Made by a program: the position numbers and the translations under genes
Assembly: GCA_009193035.1 (NCBI GenBank)
Contig: SWDT01000483.1
Coordinates: 62,001 to 126,000, forward strand
DNA length: 64,000 bases
Direction of reading: 5' to 3'
Origin: Halicephalobus mephisto
Lineage: Eukaryota > Nematoda > Chromadorea > Rhabditida > Panagrolaimidae
Notes under the pieces: generated by a model
Databases searched by the model: none
What the model saw: the letters and a program-made list of their open reading frames with translations, nothing else
Told to the model about the DNA's origin: nothing
In this document: positions 46,520 through 58,200 of the stretch, one piece after another
How positions within the stretch are numbered: position 1 is the stretch's first letter
How the letters are laid out: each line of letters begins with the position of its first letter

Positions 46520-47065
46520 ATAAACTAAAAAATTAAAGAAAATTAAAACAGTAAATGTCTGCAATCTTCACAGGAATAAAAAGAAAATGCTTTATATCAT
46601 TGGAATGGTCATTAAAAGAAAGCCTTCTTAACCACACTTCCTCTATCTGAAACGTCAATTAAACATCACGTATTTTGTGGGCGTTGATAAATAATCGATG
46701 ATTTTTAAGGGAAATTGATAAAAAATTAGGGAGTTTAAAGAGAGAAATTTTAGGGAATGTTAAATTTTCAATAATCCTAAAAATTTAAAATAAAGATGTT
46801 TATTAAAAAATCGCAGTTTGCCCGCAACGTCCGGACAGGACCACTTCAAAGTCGATTTTTTATATAATTATTTATTTTAATTTTTATTGACTCTAAAAAT
46901 GTAAAAATTAACGAAAAATAAAAATTTAATCAAAATTAAAAAATTATGTTTTTTGACTAAAATATTTTTAAATTTCCCTAATAATGGTATGTAACAAGAC
47001 TGGATACTGTAATGGAGTTGTTTTTGTTTACCTAAAAGTGGATTCAGAATAAAAATTATAAATAG
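46520..47065. other. intergenic, nothing assignable
   Basis: AT-rich sequence without convincing open frames, repeats or RNA features. Confidence 0.5.
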
Positions 47066-47069
47066 ATTG

Positions 47070-47660
47070 AAATTTTTCGAATTTTTTCTTCATAAACGTC
47101 CCAAAATTTGGAATCAACTCTCGCCACGAAAGTCCCTGAAAACTTTAAAAATCAAGTATATTTTAGGTATCAATGGAAAAAATAAAAAAAATAAAAATAA
47201 ACTCTCGTCACGAAAATTCCTGAAAGCTACAAAGATCAAACGTGTTTTTAGGTATCAACGGAAGAAATCAACTCCCGCCACGAAAGTCCCTGAAACCTCG
47301 TAGATCTCTCTCGTTCCCAAACGCGAGTGAAATTTCGCTCAAAATCAACTTTTACCATGAAAATTAAGAATTAAAATTATTTATAAAAACAAATAAAATT
47401 TAATAAAGAAGTTTAAGAGTGAAATCCTGCCACGAAAGTCCCTGAAACCTCGTAGATCTCTCTCGTTCCCAGACGCGAGTGGAATTTCGCTCAAAAAATC
47501 AACTTTCATCACGGGAATTAAGAATTAAAATTATTTATAAAAACAAATAAAATTTAATAAAGAAGTTTAAGAGTGAAATCCTGCCACGAAAGTCCCTGAA
47601 ATCTCGTAGATCCCTCTCGTTCCCAGACGCGAGTGGAATTTCGCTCAAAAAATCAACCAA
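47070..47660. repeat. ~153-bp tandem repeat with CCACGAAAGTCCCTGAAA core
   Basis: Landmarks CGAAAGTCCCTGAAA at 47281, 47433 and 47587 (152-154 bp). Each also has CGTAGATCTCTCTCGTTCCC and GACGCGAGTGGAATTTCGCT. Older copies at 47115 and 47215 are shorter. The same core phrase occurs near 29250-29420. Confidence 0.85.
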
Positions 47661-47914
47661 GCGTTTAGGTCAAGCAAACTTGTGAGTTACAGAGTCATAT
47701 ATGGATTTTTTATTTCTATATTCAGTTTAATCTCAAAAATCATTTATTTTTATAAACTCCTAAACCCCATCAATCGAGTACTAAAAACATTAACTATTTC
47801 GTAACTATAAAAAAATTTAATTTTATATATTTTCGAAGATTTTTATTTTTTTTTAAAATCATGAAAAATGAATTTTTTTAAAAATTTGAATTTTAATGGA
47901 AATTTTAGAAAACA

Positions 47915-48109
47915 ATGGAAAATAAACAAAAGTTGTTATCGGATATTGCGGTCGAGACAGCTTTTCCTTTCTCGAGCCGTGGCGATCTGGCTTTTTACAA
48001 CAACTTTGTCATCGAGAGATCAGTCAATCCTTTCCAACCGCAGCCGTTTGGCACTCTGCCTTTTCTGTCGTCGCCGTCAAGTCGCAACTTCGAAGATTAT
48101 CTTTTTTGA
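47915..48109 (+). CDS. small protein of 64 residues, unidentified
   Basis: An ATG 6 nt after a splice acceptor (AATTTTAG, ending 47908) opens a 64-codon frame to TGA at 48109. The sequence (MENKQKLLSDIAVETAFPFS at the start, NPFQPQPFGTLPFL in the middle, NFEDYLF at the end) is rich in Phe, Pro and Ser, and its codons are much less AT-rich than the flanks. No signal peptide, helix or known motif is visible. The acceptor-ATG spacing matches the other genes here, suggesting a trans-spliced small gene. It could instead be an upstream exon of the WD-repeat gene, but its stop codon argues against that. Confidence 0.42.
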   Translation: MENKQKLLSDIAVETAFPFSSRGDLAFYNNFVIERSVNPFQPQPFGTLPFLSSPSSRNFEDYLF

Positions 48110-48199
48110 TTCGTGTCAATTATTATTCTCCGTGTTCTTGTTTCTTGTGTTACAAATGTTCTGGGAACTGGAATGCATCTAAAGGATGCGATTTGCTCC

Positions 48200-48720
48200 T
48201 TTTTAGGTAATTGACTGTCGTGTTTTCCCTTCTTAGGTTTATCCTAAAATTGTTCATATATCACTTTTGTTAATTTTCTATTAATTTAAGTAGTTTTATG
48301 TTTTTAATGATATTAATGTTTAAAAAAAACAAAATTTACCTAAAAAATTATGATTTTCAGTTTTTAGGTAACTAATTGCCATATTTCCCTTAGGTTTATC
48401 CTAAAATTGTCCATATATCAATTTTATTAATTTTCTATTAATTTAAGTAGTTTTATGTTTTTAATGATGTTAATGTTTAAAAAAACAAAATTTACCTAAA
48501 AAATTATGATTTTCAGTTTTTAGGTAACTAATTGTTATATTTAGGTTTATCCTAAAATTGTCCATATATCAATTTTATTAATTTTCTATTAATTTAGATA
48601 AGTTTATGTTTTTAATGATGCTAATGTTTAAAAAAATAAAATTTATCTAAAGAACCTTGATTTCTAGTTTTTAGGTAACTTATTTTTGTGCTTATTTTTA
48701 GAAATTTTCCATATATGAAT
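48200..48720. repeat. ~155-bp tandem repeat, three to four copies
   Basis: The TTAGGTTTATCCTAAAATTGT landmark recurs at 48235, 48392 and 48543. Units also share TTTTATGTTTTTAATGAT and TTTTAGGTAACTAATT. Degenerate copies continue to about 49100. Confidence 0.8.
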
Positions 48721-49287
48721 TTTATCAATTTACAAGTGATTTTTTATAAAAATTCTAAAAGATAAATTCCCCGGAAATTGATATATGAATTCCATTAATT
48801 ACGATAAATAAAATTGTTTTTTCCATGTGTCTAATATCTTAGAAGTCAAAGTGTACCAAAAAAATTTAACTTTTTCAAATTTATTTTAAAAATGTATTTA
48901 TATATGAGCTTCGCCAATTTACAGTAGACACGATCGTGGTCTTTCGGTCCCAAAGTGGTCCGAAGAACAAAGTGCAACTAAAATATGCAATTTTCCTTTT
49001 AAGTAATTTATTGCCGAGCTTTTCTTGTTTTCGTGTTAAATCCATCTTAAAGAAATGTCCATATATGAACTTTGTTAATTTACAGTAGACACGATCATGT
49101 TTGTCTTTTTGGATATTTCTGTTTTAAAAATTCGATTTTTAAAAGTTTATATATATGAATTTTTGAAATTTGGTTTTTAAAAAATTTAATATATGGATTT
49201 TTGAAGTTTGATTTTTTTAAAATTTGATATATGGATTTTTGAAATTTTACTTTATTTTTATTTTTTAAAATTTATATGATTTTTCAG

Positions 49288-52200
49288 ATGGATGCGAAAT
49301 TGAAAAAATCTGGAATAAAACCGAAATTATTAATTTTACCAAAACTGAAAATTACTCGACAATCTTCTTTGAATGGAACTAGAAATCCTCGAAATACCGT
49401 ATTGTCAGCAGTGAAATCAAGAGGATTTTCTGCATCTGCTAATAACGATCAAATTGTTGCGTATTCTTTAAAAAAACGACCAAATTCAACATCATCACTT
49501 CGTTCAACTCCAAGTTCACCTGTGAAATTGGTAGTTCCCACGATAGAAGAGGTTTGATTTTTTAATATAAAAAATGAATTTTTTAATATAAAAAGTGAAT
49601 TTTTTAATATAAAAAATGAATTTTTTACGTAAAAAATAGAAATTTAATTTCATTTTTAATGTATAAAATTAATTTTAGTTTCAATGTATGGAATGGAAGA
49701 AATTTGATTTTATTTTTAATACGAAAAATGGGACAAATTTCGGTTTATTTTTAATATATAAAGTAGAATTAAGTTTTATTTTTAATACGAAAAATGAAAA
49801 AAATTTTGATTTTAATATAAAAAGTAAAAAAAAATTTAATATAAAAAATAAAAAGAATTTAATTTTAATGTAAAAAGTAAAAATTAGTTTTATTTTTAAT
49901 ACGCAAAATGAAATAAATTTTGATTTTAATATAAAAAGTTAAAAAATTTAATATAAAAGTAGAAAAATTAAATTTCAATATAAAAAATTTAATATAAAAA
50001 ATTTTAAAAATTTAATTTTAATGTAAAAAGTTAAAAAAAATTAATATAAAAGATTAAATTTCAATGTATAAAGTAAAAATTAGTTTTATTTTTAATACGA
50101 AAAATGGGATTGGTGACTAAATTGGTCCTTTATGGCTTTGTTTTGATGCACTTTGCGGGGATTGATGGCCTTGAGAACGATTCTTGAAAGATTATGCATG
50201 CGTATCCGTTCAATTTTGGATATTTTCGATATCGTCTAACATATAAGAATTTTGTACTTTCACTAATTATTGAATAAAATGATTTTTGATTTTAATTCTG
50301 AACTTAAGGTTGGTTTTTTTGATTTCGAAGAAAATTCTCACGATGGATTTAAATTTAGAAAAAAATTGGATTTTTAGTTTTATTTGTTTTGAAAATTCTG
50401 AACTAAAAATATCAGACATGTTTGATAAGCCTAAAACTGATTAAATTTTGTTTGTCATAGTAAAGTGGTCGATTTGGCTTTGATCGAAAAATAATGACCA
50501 ATAGTGAAATTGAGTAAAATGAGGCTAATCCGTGACCTTGGAAAAAATTTTGTTCTTTTAGTTAAATACGAAATTGATCCGTACTTTAGACGTTAATATT
50601 TTTTCTTAATTTTTAAAATATTCTTTAAATTTCATAAAAAGTAGATTTTTTAAAATTTCATAAAAAGTAGATTTTTTATTTTTTAAAATTTCATAAAAAG
50701 TATATTTTTTATTTTTGTTTAAATTTTTTAAAATTTCATAAAAAAATAGATTTTTTATTTTTTAAAATTTCATAAAAAGTATATTTTTAATTTTTTAAAA
50801 TTCCATAAAAAAATATATTTTTTATTTTTTTTAAATTTCATAAAAAAATATATTTTTTATTTTTTTTAAAATTTCATAAAAAAATTGATTTTAAATTTCG
50901 TAAAAAAACTGATTTTTATTTTCTTTTTGAATTTTAAAAATAAAATTTTCATTTTTTCCGATTTTTTGAATTTTAAAAATAAAATTGATTTTTATTTTTC
51001 GTCGGTTGTATTAGGTTTAGTTTAAGCGTTAAATATCTAGCAAAACCAAATGATCTCAAATATCAAATTTCGGAATGGTTTTGACCAAGATTTGGGTTTC
51101 CTAGATTTCTTTAATTTTAAAAATCGAAGTCCTCTAAGTTTTGAATTTCTGCAAAAATTTATAATTTTAAAAATAATAAAATATATAATTTAAAAAAATA
51201 AAATTTTTTTTATAAATTTATAAATTTTAAAAAATAAAGTTTTTTTTTATAAATTTTTGTAATTTAAATAAAAAATAAAATTTATAAATAATTTTAAAAA
51301 ATAAAATTTTTATAGTTTAAAAAAATGAAATTTATAAATACTTTTTTAAAAAAATAAAATTTTAGGAATTTAAAAAAAATGAAATTTTTTAATAATTTTA
51401 AAATTCTAAAAAATTTTGATTTTTGTTTGCGCAATGATTTTTTCGCTAAGATTTATCCAGAATGATTTTGATTGAAAATTATTCATCTATGAATCCATCC
51501 ACCTGGAACCAATTTAAACGGCTGAAAAATTTCATTGTCGAGGAATATAGAGATCGATATCAAAATTAAATTGAATTTTTACTTAAAAATTAGCTAAATA
51601 AAATTGTTTGAATATTGTAAAATGTGGATTTTTCTTTGATTTTGATTTATCTGTCAAAACATTGCGCTCATAGTGCAGATTTTACTTTGATTTCGTGATT
51701 TTCATAATCATAAACATAAATATGGTGGCCTATCTGCCGGAATGCTGCGCGCAAAGTGCGGATTTTACTTCAATTTTGACCTATCTGCTGGAATGCTGCG
51801 CGCAAAATGCGGGTTTTTCTTTGATTTATCTGCCGGAATATTGCGCGCAAAGTGCGGATTTTACTTTGATTTTGACCTATCTGCCGGAATGTTGCGCGCA
51901 CCTTGCGGACTTTATTTTAATTTTGATGTTGATGCTGACTTCTTTATGGACCTCAATACAGGAAGAGATTTGCGCAATTTATTGTTGAAGTATCTGGCCC
52001 TAAAGACGATATCCAAAAAAATTTAGAGCTTTTTGAGTTATTAGATTCTCGGAATATCCAATATCTTGGTTTAATGTAAAATCGATTTTTAAATTTTTTG
52101 ATTTTTTGCTCAATTTTCGCTGAAATGAATCATAATGAGAAAAAATTGTAAAATTATTTTCTTTAAAATACAAAAAATCATAAAGTTTTTTTAAATAAGG

Positions 52201-55200
52201 AAATTATAAAATTATTTTTTTTAAATAAAAAAGTATTTTTTTAAATAAAAAAGTATTTTTTTAAATGAAAAACTATAAAATTATTTTTTTTAAATAAAAA
52301 AGTATTTTTCTAAATAAAAAACTAAAATTATTTTTTTAAATAAGGAAATTATAAAATTATTTTTTTAAATAAAAAAGTATTTTTTAAATAAAAAACTATA
52401 AAATTATTTTTTTTTAAATAAAAAACTGAAATTATCTTTTTTTTGTTTATATGATTTTTTAAAATTCCCAATTTTTTGATTTTGAAAGTTTATGGCTTGT
52501 TTGGATTGGTTTGCCAAACCAAACCCTGTCCAGATGTCGATGATTCGCGTTCCTTTTCTGATTAAGTTTTAAAATTTCGATAGAATGCCAAAGGAAAAAT
52601 GGAACGTCGATTAAATAGAAGACGATTTGCAAATCCACAAGAACAAGCGGCTTTTATTGTTGCTGAAGCGTTAAAAAATAATAAAAATGTAAGTTTTTTT
52701 AAATTTAGGATATAATAAATCTCCGTTGAATGTCTCATTTTAAATTAATGACTGATCTGTGTTGTCTTGCCCTCAGGGTTTGTGGCATTTGATGATTCAT
52801 TTTTAACGATTTTTTAAGTTTATATTTGGATTTTTAAATTTCTGCCTGATTTTTAAGTTTTTAATTTTTAAATAACTTAAAAAATTTCAGAGAATTTTAA
52901 ATTTCGAAATTTTTAAATAAATTTCATTTTTAATTTTATTTTTCAAATAATTTTTTAAATTTTATTTTTTAAATACTTTTTAATTTGTAAATAATTTTAA
53001 GTTTTTAAATTATTTTTAAACTTTTATTTTTAATTTATTTTAAATTTTTATTTTTTTATAATTTTAAATTTTTATTTTTAAATAGTTTCTAAATAATTTT
53101 TAAATTTTTACTTTTTTATAATTTTGAAATTTTTATTTTTAAATAATTTTTAAATTTTTGATTGAAATTAAAACGAATTTTATTCATAAGTATTGACCAT
53201 TTCCCACGGGAAACTCAAGTGGGTCCTTTATTTGTTTATTATTATTCAGTTTTTCTATTGTTAATTTTGGCAGAAATTTAGAAATTTAAAAATGTTTTAT
53301 CTCGAAGAATTAAATTCTGATTCGTCTTTAACGGAATATCTTTTTTGGGAACCGAGAGAATACAGGGTGAGCTAATTTTCGATTCAAATTAAGAACTGTT
53401 TTATTGATAGGGTTAATTTGAAAATTGAACCAAAAATTTTCGTAATTTAAAAAACAAGAACTTTGAAAATAAAAGTTTTTAAATTTTAAAAATCAAAAAA
53501 TAGAAAATTAAAAAAATATAGAAAATAGGAAATAGAAACTTTAAAAAAATATAAAAAATGAAAATTAAAAAAATATAGAAAATAGGAAATTTAAAAAAAT
53601 ATAGAAAATAGGAAATTTAAAAAAATTAAAATTAAAAAAATATAGAAAATAAAAAATTTAATATTTAAAAGTTTTAAAAATATGGAAAATGAAAAATTTT
53701 TATTTAATTTTAACTTTTTTAATTTTTTAAAATAAAAACTTTTTGAAATGTTTTAAATTTTCGAAAATTTAGGTTTTTTTAAATTTTGAATTTTAAATTT
53801 TTTTAATTTTGAAAAATAAAAAAATTTCCCCGATCTGAATTCTTAAAAGTTAAAATGCGGCAAATATAAGCAAAAAGGAATGAAAAATGGCGAACGATTA
53901 AACTCAAAAAATCCGGATTCAAGGATATCCGCTTTTGTAAAAACGTCAAAGATAAATATTTAAAGAATTCCCATTTTCATTTTTTTTGATGTTATAATTT
54001 TATAAAAATTTTAATTTTTCAAAATTGTATTAAAAAAGTTATAATTTTTTTATACAAAAAGTTTAAAAAATTTTTAGATTTTTTTATATAAAAATTTTAG
54101 TTTTTTTTATATGAAAATTTTGTAATTTTTTATATGAAAGTTTTGTAATTTTTTTATAAGAAAATTTAGGATTTTTTTATATAAAAATTTAGGATTTTTT
54201 TATATGAAAATTTTAGTTTTTTTATATGAAAGTTTTGTAATTTTTTTATAAGAAAATTTAGGATTTTTTTATATAAAAATTTAGTTTTTTTTATATGAAA
54301 ATTTTAGTTTTTTTTATATAAAAATTTAGGATTTTTTTATATGAAAATTTTAGTTTTTTTATATGAAGATTTTGGATTTTTTATATGGAAGTTTTGTGAA
54401 AAATTTTTTGTCAATATTGGAACTTTTGAAGCTAATTTTTTTGATTTTTTTTGGGTTTTCTTGAAGGTTGATTCTGTCCGGCTACTCCTCTGGCTGACAG
54501 ACAAAAGAGGACATCTATGAAATAGACAATTGTGGTTCCGCGCACGCACACCTGTCGAGAAAACGAGACACACATCTGGCGACAACCGAACGAAAATAGT
54601 GGAAGATCAGCCGCCTTTTTCGTTTTGGTCGATGTTGAAATCAATAGAGATATTGTGCGTGTTCTATTCGTTCTAAAGAAATAAGAATCAAAAGAGAAAA
54701 GAGCCCGCCAAAGCTCTTTTCTCGACGAAAGACGAATCATTGAGAATAAGCGAATTCTCGTGCTTTTGTATTTTTGTTGTTTTTAAAATTGTCAATTTTT
54801 TTTCCGGAAGATAAGTGAAATTTAATCGAAGAATTATTTTGTTTGTTTATTGGCAAATTGTCGGAATGTGATCGAAATGGCGAAAATGGCAAGTATTTTT
54901 AAAATAGTTTAAAATAAAAAAAATTTTAATTTTTTAAAAAGTTTAAATTTTCTTATTTTTCTTGTTTTTAATTTTTTAAAATTTTTTATTTCCTAAAAAG
55001 TTTAAAATTCGTAATTTTTCTCATGTTTTTAATTTTTTATTTTCTAAAAAGTTTAAATTTTCTTATTTTTCTTGTTTTAAATTTTTTTAAAAATTAAAAA
55101 TTTGTAATTTTTTTATTTTAAATTTTAAAAATTTTATATTTTCTAAAAAGTTTAAATTTTTTTATTTTTTCCATGTTTTTAATTTTTTCAAATATTCAAA

Positions 55201-58200
55201 ATTTATAATTTTTAAAATATTTTTAATTTTTGAAATAGTTTAAGATTTTTTTATTTCTTTTAAATGTCTTTTATTTTTTATGCATATTTTAGAATTTTTT
55301 TTTGGAAAATTTGAAATGTTTTAAAATTTTTAAATATTTTTACTTTTAACTTTTTTGAATTTTTAAAACTTTTTAGGATTTTTTACTTTTTTAGAATTTT
55401 TTACTTTTAGTTTTTTAGGATTTTTTAATCTTTAGAATTTTTTACTTTTACTTTTTTAGGATTTTTTACTTTTTTTGAATTTTTTTACTTTTTTTTGTTA
55501 TTGGAATTTTATTATTTTTTTTAATGATTATCTTTGATTTTTCTTTTTTAGTGTTTTTGAAACTGAAAACCGGATCAATGAGTTTATCGATCATCGAAAT
55601 TTTAGCTTTTGACTCAACTGAATTGAAAAAGGAAGATTCCCGAAAAATCAGCTTCGTTTTTAAATTAAATCGTCCTTGAGATAATCCGATTGCTTTTTGG
55701 GATCTATAAATGATTTTACTTAAAATTTTCTACAAAATTAAAAAATGAACATTTTAGAAAAATTTAAAAAAAATTACTTTTTTTATAAAATTAAAAATTT
55801 TTTTTTAAATTAAAAAAATATTTTTTTAGAAATTAAAAAAAGAATATTTTAGAAAAATTAAATGCTTTTTATAAAATTAGAAAAAAACAATTATTTTAGA
55901 AATTAAAAGAATTTTAGAAAAATTAAAAAATTTTAAAAATAAAATTGAAAAAAATATTTTTTTAGAAAAATTTAAAAATTACTTTTTTTAAAAATTTAAA
56001 AATTTTAAAAATAAAATTGAAGAAAATATTTTTTTAGAAAAATTTAAAAATTACTTTTTTTATAAAATTTAAAAGTTTTTAGAAAATGTTTTTTTTGACC
56101 ACCAAGTTGTGGTTTAATTTTTAAAATTAGAAACCTAAAAAATTTTTCTCAAGGTTAATGTGAAAAATGGCGATTTTTAAACTAGAATTCCAACAGCGAA
56201 AAGACCAGATTTGGCTTGTTTTGAAATTAATTTTTTTTGTAAAAAATCGTTTTAAAAAAATTTAAAATGATTTTTGTCAAATTGTTTTTTTTTATTGAAA
56301 AAAGCCGGAATTGAATTATTGAAAGTTTCTCTCGCACCCTTGTTTGGGGTTCTTATCAGCTTTCGGGTTGGAGAAATGTTTGCAGACCGGGAAAGATTAA
56401 AAATCTTGATTCAAGTACAACCATAAAACAGGATTTGATTTGATTAGCTAATGGTATTGAAAAAAGGGAAATGAATATTCAAAATTGAAATTTTTAAGTA
56501 AAAATATTTAAAAAAGTAGAAAATTGAAATTTTTCAGAATAAAGTATTTTTAGAAAATTATAATTTTTAAGTAAAAATATTTTAAAAAGTAGAAAATTGG
56601 GATTTTTTCAGAATAAAGTATTTTTAGAAAAATTATAATTTTTGAGTAAAAATATTTAAAAAAGTAGAAAATTGAAATTTTTCAGGCTAAAATATTTTTA
56701 GAAAATTATAATTTTTAAGTGAAAATATTTTAAAAAATTGAAATTTTTAAGTAAAAGTATTTTTAAAAAATAAAATTTTGAATTTTTTGAAATAAAATAA
56801 TTAAAAAAAATAAAATATTAAATTTTTTGAAATAAAATAATTTAAAAATAAAATTTTGAATTTGTTTAAAATAAAATAATTAAAAAGTAAAATAATTTAA
56901 AAAGATAAAATTTTAAATTTTCTGAAATAAAATAATTCTAAAAAAATTTTAAATTTAAAAAAATAAAATTTAAAAAAATAAAATTTAAAAAAATAAAATT
57001 TTAAACTTTTAAAAATAAAATAATTAAAGTAAAATTTTGAATTTTCTGAAATAAAATAATTCTAAAAAAATAAAATTTTAAACTTTAAAAATAAAATAAT
57101 TAAAATAAAAGTTAAATTTTTTGAAATAAAATTTTAAATTTGTTTTTAGGCTAAATTAGAGCGTGTTCTTGGTTGCACGGCTTGTCCATCATCATTTAGC
57201 CATGATCCGACAACGGGAATCGTCGCTTATGCTGCTGGTTCTACGGTAGTTATTCTCGGAAAAAACAACACTCAAAGTCATGTTGTGAATAATTCTAAAA
57301 ATAACATAACTTGTTTGGCATTTTCTAATAATGGAAAATATTTGGCAACAGGAGAATTTGGATCTGATCCGATGGTGAGGATTTGGGAAATCCCGAAAGA
57401 TGGACCATTTAATGGAAAATTAATTTGTGAATTAAAAGGACATACATTGGGAATTAATTGTGTAAAATTTACAAATGATTCGACCAAAATTATATCCGTC
57501 GGAAATCAACATGACAAATCCGTTGTTGTGTGGAATTGGAAAGAACAAAAAAAAGTGGCAGAAAACAGATTAACAAGTCCGGTTAATTCGATGGATATAG
57601 CTTATGACGGAAAAAGTTTCGTTACTGTAGGTGTAAGACATGTCAAATTTTGGTTTCTTGGTGAATCAGAACGAGCATTAAATGGAAGATCAGCTATTCT
57701 TGCGGATCAGAGATCAAATACGTTTTTATCCGTTTGTTGTGTACCTGGTAATAGGACTTTTGCAATTACGGACACAAGGACACTGGTGGAATTTCAAGAC
57801 AAAAAGGTCTGTTTTAATTTTTTAAATATCTTTTTAATTTTATTAGTTTTTGCTTTTTTTAAATATATTTCTGATTTTTTAAATACCTTTTTAAATATCC
57901 ATTTTTAATTTTATTAGTTTTTGATTTTTTAAATACCTTTTTAAATATATTTTTGATTTTTTAAATACCTTTTTTAAATATATTTTTAACTTTTTAAATA
58001 TCTTTTTGATTTTTTAAATACCTTTTTAAATATATTTTTAATTTTTTAAATACCTTTTTAAACATATTTTTGATTTTTTAAATACCTTTTTAAATATCTA
58101 TTTTTAATTTTATTAGTTTTTGATTTTTTAAATATATTTTTGATTTTTTAAATATATTTTTGATTTTTTAAATATCCATTTTTGATTTTTTAAACATGTT

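Noticed and set aside
54432..54740. 102-codon minus-strand open frame
   Set aside because: No family resemblance or splice context. The island is better explained as promoter or UTR DNA, and part of the frame is a hairpin.
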